The notes: generated from the sequence alone by a model not told the origin. Shown: positions 1 to 11,178, counted from the first letter of the stretch. The stretch: 64,000 nucleotides of DNA from Ligula intestinalis (GCA_036362985.1 JAYGXS010000005.1:53732092-53796091); one strand, 5' to 3'. Translations and numbers: made by a program.

Positions 1-70
1 CATAAGCACTTCATCGAACCGCAGTTCATCAGCGCCTCGCCACCTGCCATTTGCTGTCACTGCTGATTGG

Positions 71-443
71 GTATATATTCACTCAGAAATGTGTAAACAC
101 CGATCAAATAGGCTTCCGAACTAAACAAAGTTCATGTGGTGCTTTTGACCCATCTAAAAGACACCAGTGGTGGACCAACTGCACCGTCTGTGAGTGCGTT
201 TCTTTGTGTTGTCCGACCAGCTGGTGTTCAGGGTTATGCTTGGCTGATGAAGGCTAATTAGCCCGGAACAGTTCTGTATCGAGTTACCCCCAAATTCTGT
301 CATACCCCCCTTACTGCTATTATGACTTGGCCGGAATCGGCCTGGCAGGCGGTCACCCGTTGACGACCTCTGACCACCATATGAACTTTGTTTAGTTCGG
401 AAGCCTATTCGATCGGTTTTCGCACATTTCTGAGTGAATGTAT
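71..443. repeat. Foldback element with about 69-bp inverted arms
   Basis: The left arm (71-140) and right arm (376-443) are reverse complements with a few mismatches. Each contains an ACTAAACAAAGTTCAT-type core and a TTCACTCAGAAATGTG-type outer part. The 235-bp interior has a GGCTGATGAAGGCTAATTAGCC stretch (split here by my reading) resembling the SINE-like tail described at 472-640. No protein is encoded. It looks like a non-autonomous terminal-inverted-repeat element; target duplications are not obvious. Confidence 0.7.
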
Positions 444-471
444 AAGAAATATATAGATTGAAGTAGTGGAT

Positions 472-640
472 CCGACAAAGCAAAGGGAGACCGGAATGGC
501 CAATTCTGGCTTATTAGCCGTCATCAGCCAGTCATACCCAATCTCGACGGTTGGCACCCCCGAGATTTTAACCCGGGACCTTCGGAAATTGTGTTCAAGA
601 CACTGCCTCTAGTCCACGGGTTCCTTGCTTTGTCGGTTGT
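472..640 (-). mobile_element. tRNA-related SINE-like element
   Basis: Read on the minus strand, a tRNA-like head with box A (TGGACTAGAGG) and a degenerate box B (GGTTAAAATC) is followed by the tail GGTATGACTGGCTGATGACG ... AGCCAGAATTGGCC. That tail recurs near 8.8, 21.7, 47.7, 56.4 and 57.8 kb. Short inverted repeats (ccgacaaagcaa / ttgctttgtcgg) bracket the copy. The anticodon arm is too degenerate for a working tRNA. Confidence 0.65.
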
Positions 641-653
641 GATCGGGAATATG

Positions 654-890
654 ATGAATGAATGTAGGTGTTTCAACCGATCTAGTCAAGGAAACAATTA
701 AGTTCCGCTTTGCCAAGGAGCCCGCAACGCAAACCTTCAAGACTGGTCTTCCTTTGTTTTGTCAGATCCACTACTTCATCATATCACCTTTGTCACTATG
801 TGACGGTCTTGAGGTTTTGCGTTGCGAGCTCCTTGGCAAAGCGAAACTTAAATTTTTCCTTGACTAGATCGGTTAAAAAACCTACATCCA

Positions 891-897
<7 letters not shown>
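654..897. repeat. Near-palindromic foldback, about 92-bp arms
   Basis: The left arm (654-745) and right arm (803-897) are close reverse complements, sharing for example AACCGATCTAGTCAAGGAAA and CTTTGCCAAGGAGC. They are separated by a spacer of about 57 bp. It encodes nothing and would form a strong hairpin. It lies directly before an (AT)n microsatellite at about 894-930. Confidence 0.8.

Positions 898-930
<33 letters not shown>
894..930. repeat. (AT)n microsatellite
   Basis: An uninterrupted run of TA dinucleotides sits between the foldback at 654-897 and the PLE derivative starting at about 929. Confidence 0.95.
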
Positions 931-931
<1 letters not shown>

Positions 932-1708
932 TTAACGATAAAGTCTTTCGGGAGAGAATAATGTTTTTTGTGTGAATTTTCGAGTCTGATTCCCCAGATC
1001 GTCATCAGAGAAATGAGAGTGTTGTGAAAACAGTTGACTCGAATCGATGACTAAGTACAAGGTTCTACGGTGGGAGGAGGATAATCGTCATCCGCATTTA
1101 ATTATGCGGTCCTTGGGAAAAATAGCTATCATCCGCATTTAATTATGCTGTCGGGGAGGGGGGATAGTTGTCCGTCGCATTCAATCATGCTGTCGTTGGT
1201 GGCTACTTTGGCTTTCATTTGGTCTTGAAAGATTTGTAGTTCTCGTTAAAATTGATGTGCCTGTTGAGGCATGCTTCGTCTGAGTGCATTGCCTCCAGGA
1301 ATTCGCGGCCCTTCGTAGTTGGGCAGGCTTTGCTTCCATGGAAATGCATGTCCTACGTCCATTGTGTACATGGCAGCTTCCGATAGGTGGTCTCGTCTTC
1401 TCATAGTCTCTAGAAACGAAGTTTTTTTATAAAACACCATGTACCAGTTGTGATGCAGTCTATTGTGGTCAAACCAGGAGAGCTTTATCCACCCGCATAC
1501 ATGAACACCAGTTAGCGGTGAGAAGACCGCATAATTAAATGCGGGTGACGATTATCTTCCTACCGTTGACCCACCGTAGAATCTTAATTGAGTCATCGTT
1601 TCGATTTAACTGTTTTCGCAACACTCATTAGTCTGACGACGAGCTTGGGAATCAGACTCGGAAATTCGCAATGAACCTTATTCTTTCCCAAAGAACTTTA
1701 TCGTTAAC
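929..1708 (-). mobile_element. Short Penelope-like element derivative with inverted ribozyme-like ends
   Basis: The ends (929-1052 and 1588-1708) are imperfect inverted repeats of about 120 bp. Each carries a hammerhead-like core, minus-oriented at the left (970-1012) and plus-oriented at the right (about 1631-1670). Between them, the minus frame at 1246-1440 contains GHAFPWK and NALRRS stretches resembling the C-terminal part of a PLE GIY-YIG endonuclease. The same decayed coding segment recurs at 45.14-45.35 kb. Reverse transcriptase is absent. PLE assignment rests on those motifs and the ribozyme-like termini. Confidence 0.65.
970..1012 (-). ncRNA. Hammerhead-ribozyme-like motif
   Basis: The minus strand reads CTGATGA (1008-1002), then a hairpin with TCTG/CAGA pairing, then CGAAAATTC (982-974). 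These are the conserved hammerhead elements CUGANGA and GAAA flanking helix II. Hammerheads of this kind are established in Penelope-like element termini. Activity is inferred only. Confidence 0.55.
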
Positions 1709-2839
1709 AAAAGATTTTCGTTGTCGTCAAAGTTAAAATGGTATTACGCTGCCAGAAAAAGTGTCCAAGTGTAAATCACCGGCTATGAAAAGAACGGAAA
1801 TTATTATTCGCGCAGAGGTCCGTAATTTTGTCGACCGACGGTTGTCGTGATATTGCGAGTCACTAGGGGAAAGCGATATGGGCATCAGTAATTGAAATAA
1901 CAAAGCTAGTTTCAATTAAACGGACCTCTTCATACATCCTCTAGGAGGGATCATAACGTTACGCTTCATTGAGTCCGGATCCCTGTTTTCGGGTTTTCTA
2001 ATACCACAAACCGTTCCATAACTCCCGCGGACATTAAACAGGTCCGCCGAATGAATATCTGGCGCAGGCTTTTTTAGCAGAGGCCACCACGATCACTACA
2101 CACGGCAAAGTCCACTGTTTCGGGTTATCCATCTGTTGAACGCTGAAACTTTTGTTTTACTGCAAAATTTCACCAAGTATATACGGTGGGAAGGGAGGGG
2201 GGAGGAGAAACCTCACCATACGCTTTTGGCGGACCCTCATTCCAAGAAAAGAAGCGTGATGAAGGCGGGGTGCGCATGGGTAAAAGTGAATAGATAAAGT
2301 GATAGATAAAAGGGAATAAAGATGAAGTCATTATTTATGCAAGAGTGTGAGCAACAGCAAATGTTTCACCGAAACGGTTGCTTCTAAACCCTTTGTTGCT
2401 AACTAAGCCTAGCTGCTGCTTAGGGCTAGTGGTCCTAGTAATACTAACGCCAATATAACCAATAGAAAAACAACAAATAACAACAGATAGCAAATGACAA
2501 AACTGATATTGCCAAAGACCGAAGGCCAAGTTCCTCCTGATATCAATCATATTCCAATATTAGTGGTGTTAAAACTATTAATCATCCTTAATAATAACAT
2601 AACATAAGACATCGTAATACAACTGTAATAATGTAGATGATTAGCTGGCAAATTCAACGAAACAGTATACACAGTACCATAGTATACAAATAAAAAACTG
2701 CCAGTCAAACGACTAAATGGACGACGGTCATCAGTTCAAACGTAAGGGAGATGCAGCTGTGACGTTGCAGCGATAAAGTTGCTAATACTGTTAGCTTTTC
2801 TTAATACAGCGCTGGTTTTGTCACCTGAATTGACGCACC
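1709..2839. other. No recognised feature
   Basis: About 1.1 kb of AT-rich sequence in which I see no coding motif, tRNA-like box or large inverted repeat. The short open frames have no recognisable similarity. Confidence 0.6.
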
Positions 2840-3480
2840 CGAGGTAGAAGCGGTATTTTCAAATTCGAAAATGTCAGAAATCCGGAATATGAATTATAAT
2901 TCATCGTCTGCAGTTGTCTTCAAGGTACGTTGCAACGATGGAGACTGTAAGTACGTTGGAACAGCAGGATGCAAATTGCAGAGCCGCCTACAAGAACACA
3001 AAACGGCGGCCTGGAAACTAGACCTTAACTCACAGCTTGCCACACCTATCGGAGAGACCGGCCACGACTTCGCTTTCGACGAACGACCATCTTAGGCAGA
3101 GGAGCTGAAAGATTGACACTTGAGACATGGTACTGAGACGCCAATTGTGTCAGCAGACAGCTAGACCTACCTGCGGCCAACAAATTCCTGCGCCATTACG
3201 TAAGTCTAAGACAGGGCACGGTCAAAACGAAGTCAGGATTAGCAGACGAAGACGGCCGTATGACGAAACCATCGGAAGAGGGCGCAGGATTACCAGCATC
3301 CTATACCAAGAGGACAGAGCAGACCACCAATTGCCTTCAGGCCAAGCCAAAATCCACACGCAAGGGCAGACAACGAACGGAGAAAAATCGATCAGCCCAA
3401 GCCACAACTTTGTACTGCTGATCGATAAAGTCAGTTCACGCTTAGACAAAGGACAGCAGGCCCAGCTGTGCGAAACGTCA
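2840..3480 (+). pseudogene. Penelope-like element endonuclease fragment (GIY-YIG) with C-terminal tail
   Basis: The frame at 2871-3095 contains VVFKVRC, CKYVGTAG, QSRLQEHK and IGETGHDFAF. These match the PLE GIY-YIG layout: Cys-containing start, Y-[IV]-G, then R-x-x-EH and GH-x-F. After a stop, further frames continue with FLRHYVS, TKPSEEGAGLPAS and KPKSTRKGR. The same tail recurs on the minus strand at 15.63-15.85 kb, so it belongs to the element. Stops and frameshifts make it a dead copy. GTGCGAAACGTC near 3468 resembles a hammerhead 3' core. Confidence 0.75.
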
Positions 3481-3664
3481 GCAAATCTTCAAATTAATTC
3501 CGTTGAACAGACGCCTGTCCCTAAAAAGTGCGCGCACAAAGGTAAGAACGCTAACCCACGCAGTGTGTGTGTCGTAGCCCATAGTTGGATCAGGAATTCC
3601 CGCCGGAATCCAAACTGCGAGTATTTGGGAGACGGAGAAAAGCCGCGACCTCGACCGGCTTGAG

Positions 3665-4485
3665 TCACAGGTCCGCGGGAGTGAGGTGGGTGCCTGGCCG
3701 AGAGCTGCAGGCGAACAGATGACGGCAGTCATGCGGCGAGACGCCGCAGTCGGGACAGCAGTCGGGTATGGATGGGTCGAGCCGGTGCTGGTACTGGCGA
3801 AGGAGCATGCAGTAGCCACTGCATAGCTGCGCCAGGGTACAGCGAGTGACCCTCGGGAGATGTCGTTCCGAGGCCGCAATCGGAGGTGGATAGCCACCCA
3901 GAAGGACCGGGGGACGGTAACCTTGTTTCCCCTCGACAACGACTCTCTGGTGGAGACGCTGAAAGCCTGTCTTGGTGGCAGAGCTATCAACAGGTAGATC
4001 CGCGAGGGACGAGACAACAGCTTCCTTGTGGAGTGCTCGAATAGACGGCCGGACGTTGCGGCAGGGCTCGGGAGCGGTGCAACGGTGATGATTGGGATGG
4101 CCGGGTTGCGAACAACTCCACCAGAACTGCTGGCTAAGGAGAGTGTTGTGATGGGCGACCGGTAGAACAGAAGCCTCCGCATGAAGATGATCTATAGGCG
4201 ACATTTTATAGCAACCCGTGATCGTGCGGAGGGCAGCGTTTTGGGCTGACTGGAGGCGGCGGAGGCTGGAAGAGCTCATCGTAGGAGACCAGATTGATGC
4301 CGCATAAGTGAGGTGCGGCTTGGCCAGCGCCTTGAAAGCAGTCGACAGAGTCTCTTTCGCGCAGCCCCAGGATGTGCCTGCTAAAGCCTTGAGGACCTTG
4401 GTGCAGTAGCTTACTTTGCTGTCGTGACCCGTGGTGGTAGTGCGGCGACAAACACCAAGTAAACAAAGAGACAGCGCGTTTGCAA
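3665..4485 (-). pseudogene. Non-LTR retrotransposon 3' coding end (Jockey-type), 5'-truncated
   Basis: One uninterrupted minus frame runs from just after a stop at about 4486 down to a stop near 3663, about 270 codons. Visible motifs are HLTYAASIWSP, RRLQSAQNAALRTITGC, CTLAQLCSGYC and CCPDCGVSPHDCRHLFAC. This is the region after the reverse transcriptase palm in Jockey-superfamily elements, ending in a CxxC...H...C zinc-knuckle-like block. The palm itself is absent, as expected of a 5'-truncated LINE insertion. The long uninterrupted frame suggests a fairly young copy. Confidence 0.8.
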
Positions 4486-4486
4486 C

Positions 4487-5190
4487 ACTTTACCCCTTCG
4501 GTCAAACTGGAGATCTTCGCTGCTAGCCCTGCAGCCGCGTGACCTCTACGCGCGGTGTGCATAATTTTGCGCAGACCTTGAGCCACGAAAAGGTAAACAA
4601 CCCAGAGGGCTAGGTGCACGCACGCACGCATGCACGCACGCAGCGGGCATGGGCCGTGCGTTTGGATGAACAAAGGGAAGTTGTAGGCTAGTTGCTGCAG
4701 TGAAATAAAGACAGTGGCGTCGTCCTGAAAAGAAAAAAAGACGATTTCGTTATCTTCAAGAGATGGTGTTGCACACATTGACTTGGTAATGAGCCAGAAT
4801 CCTGATGCCTTCGTTCGACATCAAATAAATCACACGTTGGCTCTCGCGTTGGACACTTGAAAGCATAGGGAAGACATGTTGATTGTTAAATTCAGAAGAA
4901 GTTTGTAAGCAAAAAACAGTGTGAGACCGCCTCATATACCCCCTAGTAGAGGGGTAGGGAGTCAGAGGTGGCTCTTTCAACGATCGCACCTGCCTCTCTC
5001 ACATAAATTTGGAATTAGAAACGTCAGAATATGTGATTTCGGCTCGTCTAATGACGTGTCCAGAGGTGAAGTATACTCATATTTTATTGAATTCAGTCTT
5101 GAAATATACTACATGACTCGCACTAAAATATATTTCCAAATATTTGCTTTCTTGGCGCTCTGAGTCAAGAAGTTTCCCGACCTCTGCCCG
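4487..5190. other. No recognised gene; short (CACG)n tract
   Basis: A cgcacgcacgcatgcacgca-type microsatellite lies at about 4617-4643. I recognise nothing else here; the remaining short frames look random. Confidence 0.6.
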
Positions 5191-5634
5191 AGTCCCAGCA
5201 TTTATCCTACGAAAACGGTAGTTATAGGGGTTTGAGGGTGCAACAATAGGATAGGCAGTGAAGGAAATTGCAGAAATAAGTGTAAAGTGGGAAAATGGAG
5301 TTGAATTTGCTTATCGCGACCGCTAGGAGTAAGGTTTTACGCAATGTAACTCCAGAACAGAAAGTTAGACGTCACGTAACTTAAAGTAGACAACCTCCTA
5401 ACCCCTATTTCTATTTTTCGCGAAATTCAAGAAACCCGCAATTTGATCATCGCGTTTTTTCGCAATAAGTCAAACGATAATACAGATTAGGCAAATCTAC
5501 AGATATAAATCAATAACATTTCTAAATACAGAAAAATACAAATGCATTTAGCATTTATTAAAGTATATTCCACTGCATGTCGTAATTCCCCATCCAAAAA
5601 CCCTTTAACCACCGTTTTCATAGTAAAACACAGG
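5191..5634 (+). mobile_element. MITE-like element, family with AGTCCCAGCATTT termini
   Basis: It starts with AGTCCCAGCATTTATCCTAC and an ACGGTAGTTATAGGGGTTT segment. It ends with the reverse-complementary ACCCTTTAACCACCGTTTTC, giving terminal inverted repeats of about 65 bp. Related copies lie at 5681-5828, 50643-51135, 51541-51690 and, inverted, 60575-61080. There is no open frame of note. The family is non-autonomous and its transposase superfamily is not evident. Confidence 0.75.
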
Positions 5635-5680
5635 GAGAAGGGATTAATGAGTGGGGCTACATAAGCTACTGTTGCCGGGA

Positions 5681-5828
5681 GATCTACAGATATAAATCAA
5701 AAACATTTTTAAACATAATAAAATAAAAATGCATATAGCAGTTATCAAAGTATATTCCACTGTCTATCCTATTTCCCCACCCCAAACCCCTATAACCACC
5801 GTTTCCGTAGGAAATATTCTGGGACTAG
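5681..5828 (+). repeat. 3' fragment of the same MITE-like family
   Basis: From GATCTACAGATATAAATCAA to ATTCTGGGACTAG this repeats the last third of the element at 5191-5634, placed directly downstream in the same orientation. It may be a partial tandem copy. Confidence 0.7.
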
Positions 5829-6109
5829 GGTACACTACTTAAACTATTGTTGCCGTGCTGTCTATAATTTCACACCATGTTACACATCTGTTGCAATATT
5901 TTATGAAAACTTTATGAATTCTTCCAAAAACTGCAGGCAAAAAGATACTTTTTCTTAAACAGGATGTACACAACGCGCAATTTGTTACCGTTGAATTCAA
6001 GTGTAGTATTCATTAGGTTTCAAAAGTATAGGGCAATTGAGAAACATTTGAAAACCGGAAGACATCCCTTCTTTAAGTAAAAACATTAAAGATGGTGTTA
6101 TTCGCTACA

Positions 6110-6430
6110 AAATGAGTAGAAAAAATATTTTTTCGGTTAAATTTTCCATACGCCATATTTCTCAGCGCACTCTCGACGTGGTTTTTGGTTCCGATGATCG
6201 ATATGTAGGTGAAACTGCCGGTACTTTGCGAAGAATATCCACGAGACCGATACGAAAATTGGCCTGTGCGTTAGTACTGTAGCGACAAAGAGAGGCAATA
6301 CTTTCTTCTGAAGGTAATATCGAAAAATTTCGGCAAAACATGGCTCCATTCAGGGAGAGCAGGGGATTAGGTAAGTTAAAGGGTTATGCTAAAAGGTCAT
6401 AGAATACTCAAAATTAAAGGTTTACACGAT
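6110..6430 (+). repeat. Dispersed repeat shared with 40.06-40.42 kb
   Basis: ATGGCTCCATTC, the following GAGAGCA, AAGTTAAAGGGTTATG and TTTACACGATATCCA all recur in the same order at 40309-40410. The family is not recognised and has no open frame. Confidence 0.6.
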
Positions 6431-7110
6431 ATCCACACCTGTCTGTATTATCGGTTCATACCAGTCTTCTGTGTGTGCATGATGCGGAAGTTTTACAGCG
6501 CTCTACATTTGATGTAATTGAACAAGCCCGTCGACCCGGTTGTAAGTTGTAGCGGTCTAAGTAGTGGTTGTGCCTAGATCACTACAATCATCAGGTCGAA
6601 TCCCAGGTTGGAGGTAGAGGACAAGAGTCATCAGAATGAGGTTTTTATTGGGTACAGAACCCTGCGTTGCTGTCTCAGGTGGCTGTGGCCACTGGTAAAG
6701 CCAGAGCTGGTCCTGATTGCGTCCAGCCAGGCCTGAGAGTGTAAACTGTGTGTTGTGTGGAGTGAAGACAGTTGCTTTTCTATGCCTGTGTAGCGAGTTC
6801 AAGTGTTCTGTCATTGGTGTGTTGCAATTGCCTGAGAGGTCTTTGTTGCATCGTCGAGAGTTATCTTAGTCAAATGGCCCTTAGGCAGGCTCACTCATTT
6901 GGACGCACGTGTAAAGGCGCGTGTGTGCGCAAATCTGCCAAACCTCCTAAAAATTAAGTCAGCCTAGTAGTCATTCTGGTAAATTCTAGATTATTGCTTA
7001 GGAAATCCTGCTTGGACAGTAAGCTTGCTGTTCCGCATTGGTGGATTCCATATGGGGCGGTAAAGTTGGGTGGGTAATATCGAACCGAAATTGATTAAAT
7101 TCATGGCGCG
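6431..7110. other. Mostly unrecognised; stray SINE-like tail at about 6930-6990
   Basis: The segment GCAAATCTGCCAAACCTCC...TAAGTCAGCCTAGTAG matches the reverse complement of the flank and arm of the mirrored tRNA-like element at 19.44-19.69 kb. The rest shows nothing I can name. Confidence 0.5.
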
Positions 7111-7114
7111 AGGC

Positions 7115-7240
7115 GGGGCGTTTGTAGCTTAGCAGTTACAGCATTGGCCTCCGGCAAAGGCCTTCTGTGCTACGCGGGTTGCAATCCCGCCGAAAGCCTC
7201 GAGTTTTTTCAAATTTGGGTCAACTCAAAGTAAGTGAATA
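7115..7240 (+). mobile_element. tRNA-related SINE-like element (second family)
   Basis: A tRNA-like sequence has box A (TAGCTTAGCAG) and box B (GGGTTGCAATCCC), with a GCGGGTT/AATCCCGC stem around it. The tail TTTTTTCAAATTTGGGTCAACTC follows. Head and tail match the copies at 19233-19320 and 19492-19684. The upstream TTCATGGCGCGAGGC is also shared. The overlong anticodon region makes a functional tRNA unlikely. Confidence 0.65.
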
Positions 7241-7894
7241 AGTTTAGGTCAACTGTCAGGACCACAGGGACACCAAAGGACGGGGAACGCTGACGCAGCT
7301 GCTATCGGTTAGCCAGAAGCAGCTGCGAGGTCAAGCCTCGAGGGACGGGGGTGTCAGTAAAAGAAAGCATTGTAACAGTTGTTTGTGAATACACGACTTT
7401 GGGGCAGCGAGCTTGTAGAACAAAGGGGGGAGGGTGTGGGCGTCCGTGAAAAAGGGTCCCAGAAATCTTAGTACAATTCGGACACAGTAGGGTGGAGGTT
7501 TCCATCCCGTTTCCTTTTAAAGATTTTTTTTCCAGTTAGAAGGGCCTTCTTCCTAGTGTGCTTTAGATCACCGATTTAGAACATTCTTTTCCGGAGTTGA
7601 AATGAAGTTCCCTTTGTGCTGACAGATAATTTATGCAACATACCCAGCAGTGAGTGTCATAAATTAAAGAGAGGGACCCTGCACGTTCAACCTAGTGTCA
7701 ACATAAGGGAATTAAAAGATTGAGTAAGAACTGCGAAAAGCATCAAACATTGGTGCCAGGTATAGCATGTCCTGTGGTCTGCTTTCGTATTTAGGATATA
7801 TATATATATATATATATATCGTCAGTCACCTTTTTAATATTTTTCGTGATTATCTCTCAGGCATTTCTTTCTCTTTTGCCTTGAATTTAGCAAA
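7241..7894. other. No recognised gene; (TA)n tract
   Basis: A TA dinucleotide run occupies about 7796-7819. No coding motif is visible elsewhere in this stretch. Confidence 0.6.
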
Positions 7895-8480
7895 TCGTTG
7901 GAATTGCCCACGTAATATTGGAAAAAATATTGTTCAGAAGTCTATTTTGGCGAGTATGCTTGTACTTTCGACAAATTCCCATCATGCTTTATATTTATTT
8001 GGAAACTGGGTGCAATTTCAAACGTGTTCGTCTTTTTGGACAAGTGAGTCGTGGAAATGGGGGTGGGGTCCATCAGCGAAGGCTGGTTGTGAGGGTAGGG
8101 TTTGATGGATAAGTCTAGGGGAGGGGCAGATGGGGGGAGGGAGACAAACAGAGCGCGGATGACTAAATGCCGCTTAGTGACTGTGGGCCACGCCAACTGT
8201 GGGGCTTGTAGAAAGTTCTTTTGTGCACACAACGCGGGCTTCATCAGCCTGATAGCGGTCGCTTCTGCTCTTGCTAGCAGGCGCTGACCCAGGGACTTCG
8301 GATAATTTGGTGGAACCCTGTAGATCACTCGGAAGGCTTCGTTGGGGTCAGCCCAATGTCCGGAATCGACGTGTGCGCCAGGATAGGGCTGTTTATACTC
8401 CTGACTTCACCTTTTCTCAGCCAAACTTGCCAAAGTAGATTTCTGAATTCTCTTATGGGAATTTTCGCAACTCTAAAATA
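7895..8480 (-). pseudogene. Penelope-like element 3' fragment
   Basis: Minus-strand coding remnants (down from about 8450) read VIYRVPPNYPKSLGQRLL, the conserved end of the endonuclease seen also at 62.17-62.47, 43.70-43.90 and 38.16-38.44 kb. The flank with GGCGAGTATGCTTGTACTTTC matches the hammerhead-bearing terminus at 61.95 kb, but its CTGANGA core has decayed. It is truncated upstream, before the GIY-YIG core. Confidence 0.7.
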
Positions 8481-8757
8481 TATTTTTGTTTGTTGATGAT
8501 TTTCGTCTTACTCAAAGCTTTCATCCACTAAAAGCATAATGGCTCACTGCCATTTCATTGCTATCGACCGTCCACCAGTTCTAATGGTTTCGTTTCTCCG
8601 AAAGAACGTCCGTTTTATTTCCGACATTTGAAAATATTAGTAGATAGGCGTACACCGATCAGATACATAGCACACCCGCCCTGGTGTTTGATGTCCTTGT
8701 GTGGTTCGTGTTCCCACGAACCCTGCCACATGGCTAATTGTAATGGTAATAACTATG

Positions 8758-9107
8758 TTTCAGCAGCATATTTATTATTTTTAGGACATTTTACCGTAAG
8801 ACTAAAGAGAATCCCGAATGGCCCTTTCTGCCTTAGTAGGTGTCGTCGGCTGGCCATACTCTACTCAAGTGTAGCAGCGGAAATTGCCGCCACCCTCGAG
8901 GGCGAACGCCCTATTCATCGAGCTATCGGGCTCGAGGTCTTGACGGTTGCTTATCGGGACCAAGCATTAGTAGATAGGCGGACACCGATCAGTAGAGTAT
9001 ATTCAGCCGACGACGCCTAATAAGGCAGAAATGGCCATCCTGGATTCTCTTTAGTCTTACGGTAAAATGTCCAAAAAATTTAAAAATATATTTGCTGAAG
9101 CACAATC
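8758..9107. mobile_element. Mirrored tRNA-like element (tail - tRNA-like - inverted tail)
   Basis: The arms, about 8758-8865 and 8990-9107, are reverse complements of about 108 bp sharing GACATTTTACCGTAAGACTA and AAAGAGAATCC. Within each arm lies the SINE-like tail block (GGCC-TTTCTGCCTTA-TAGG). In the middle a minus tRNA-like stretch (box A-like GATAGCTCGATGAATAGGG) lacks the anticodon to T-arm segment. A 26-bp GTAGATAGGCG-ACACCGATCAG stretch occurs at 8637-8665 and again at 8967-8993. Confidence 0.75.
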
Positions 9108-10760
9108 AGTGGGGAATCAGACCAAATAATTTGGTAGGACCTCATACCGATCTATCCTGACTCTAGGAAGTAAAATTCCTTTCTGGTTTAATTTGGGGTT
9201 CATTTTCTTCTGGCAAGACAGTTGAGCGTACAGCGGACATCATCCCAGCTATTGGAACATCAACGACAAAGACACAGACGAGACTTAAGTGGCAGTTTCA
9301 AGCTTATTTGCCGCCAGTAATCAACTATAGTCCAAGATGCGGCAGTACGTACGTCCGAATTCCAAACCATCGTAAATGTTCCTAGCGCATTGCCTTCGCC
9401 TTTGTCTTATAATATACTAGAGTACCGAACGACCCGCTTCAGGCTTACACATACATATCTGATGACGTAAAAGGGTCATTTCAATGCTCCTGTCCAACAG
9501 AAGAAATACGTTGACTTGCGGACAAGCTCAAACGTACTTTATCCTGCAATCATTGCGCAGGAAAAATTCTTAACTTATTTTACAAAGCGGACCGTTCCAT
9601 CTGGCGAAGATATCAGATAAGCGTTCACTCGGCATGTTGATAAGTACGTGACTTTTGCTTCCGTGCAAGTCTTTGGCTAGCTTATCTTCGACGTAAGTAG
9701 CACTGAACTTGCCCCTATTTGCGCGTAGGCAGCTATGTAATGGACGATAGTCTGCCGCGTGCGTCAAGTCGGGCCGGCGGGCGGGCGGCGAAAATCGTAG
9801 TAAGTAATCGTGGTATTCCTAGCCAGCGGCTTATTCAAGGGTGGCAGAACGCGGTGGCGCGAGACTTTGCAATTTTAGTAAGCCTGCCAATAGAGGAGAG
9901 CCTCTTGACGGCAAACATCTGCCGACATCTGTTGGATTCTCACCAAATTTTCAACTATTTATCATTACGGTAGTCATTAGCGCATTCTCCTCGTATCCAC
10001 TTGACTAGCAGGATGCAAATTTATGTCCCCAGAAACACTTCTGATTGAGCCTCTGTATAAGGATTGTGTTCTCTCTCTCTATGTGGTTAGGTTTGAATGA
10101 AGGGTGGCTAGAGCGTGGGGGCCGTTCGAATTCTACCGAAGCGCTGAGCTTTTCACAACAGGGTCAAATAAATTATTAAAAAGAACCGAGCTCTGTTGAT
10201 GATAACGGCAAGGTGACAGGGTGTTTGACCAAGGAGGGTGGGGAATATAAAATGAAGAAAATCGCACACGGGGGATAGATGAGCCTAACCAGCATGGTAC
10301 TGCACCTGCAACAAAACACTGACAGATCAAAAAGGGAGACGCTTATTCTCACATCAGGATATTTTGCTTCCCCTCCCCGCAGTTTAAACTTGACATTGCC
10401 GTTAAAATACGTTCGGGAACAGCAGCAACCAGTGTTTTGGAACTATTACTGAGAGGTCCCCTCTGAAGCCTGTGCGTGAATCGAGTTCCTATCTCGTAAC
10501 AGGCTGTCCTGTATTTAGAATTCCCAACGGCTGAAGACGGGCGTCGGTCAGAATTGGTTACAGCCATCGTAGAGTTTGCTTATTTTAGACACCATAGAAT
10601 GTGCGCTGGTAGTAATTGCGGCTCTTATTTTCGTATTGGCGCAAAAATCAACGACAACACTGCGAAATCAGCTTTTACACCTTAAGGATAGGGTTGGCTA
10701 GTTGGGAAGAAAGGTAGTCTTTTACAAGATTTCTTGTGGCGGCTGCACTGCAGTTTATTG
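9108..10760. other. No recognised feature
   Basis: About 1.65 kb without a conserved coding motif, tRNA-like box or long inverted repeat that I can see. The 60-85 codon frames look random. Confidence 0.55.
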
Positions 10761-10769
10761 TGGACAGAC

Positions 10770-10870
10770 AACAAAAACCTGCATAGAGAATAAAAAAACT
10801 CGATAGCTGGGACGATATTTTTATTCGTCTGACGTTTCGATATTCGTCGCGGATTCGTCATCAGAGACAT
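10770..10870 (-). mobile_element. Solo PLE terminal repeat
   Basis: TCGATAGCTGGGACGATATT followed by TTTATTCGTCTGACGTTTCG matches, in minus orientation, the termini of the PLE copies at 48.0 and 53.9 kb. No coding part is attached. Short open frames across it arise only from read-through of the terminal repeat. Confidence 0.7.
10826..10869 (-). ncRNA. Hammerhead-ribozyme-like motif, intact core
   Basis: The minus strand reads CTGATGA (10864-10858), a helix-II hairpin, GAAAC (10838-10834) and then GTC (10833-10831). The flanks TGTCT and AGACG can pair as helix I. The 48.94-kb copy keeps pairing at the same helix with a G-U pair, which supports the fold. Helix III would be extremely short, so a dimer may be needed (inference). 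Confidence 0.7.
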
Positions 10871-11129
10871 GAGTAGCAGAAACCTGCATTGTTAGTTCTT
10901 GCCCATCTAGAAAAGGCCATGAGTCTTTAGAGGCCATTAACTGCAATGACTGGTGCATTAAAGGGTACGCCAAATTAGATGCTATTCCCACCAATCTGAA
11001 GGAAGCATGGAAAAGGCTGCGACCATTCCGGAGGAAAGGCCAACCAAAAGACACTACTGTTGATCAAGTATGACTAGGCTTTATCGATTTTTCCGGTATG
11101 TTTGAAATTCTCACAGTTCGAAATACTCT

Positions 11130-11178
11130 ACGCATCTGACGATGACCTGCTAAGCCAGTGTTGAAAATTCGCAAAAAC
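11130..11178 (+). ncRNA. Hammerhead-like motif, degenerate solo copy
   Basis: CTGACGA (11136-11142), a CCTG/CCAG-containing hairpin segment and GAAAATTC (11163-11170) follow the same order as the motif at 970-1012. It is probably a relic of that PLE family; no coding part is nearby. Confidence 0.4.

Noticed and set aside
10682..10870. Minus frame reading MTNPRRISKRQ, also seen near 12.1 and 48.9 kb
   Set aside because: It is read-through of the PLE terminal repeat (the hammerhead region) and not a protein; its repetition follows the repeat itself.
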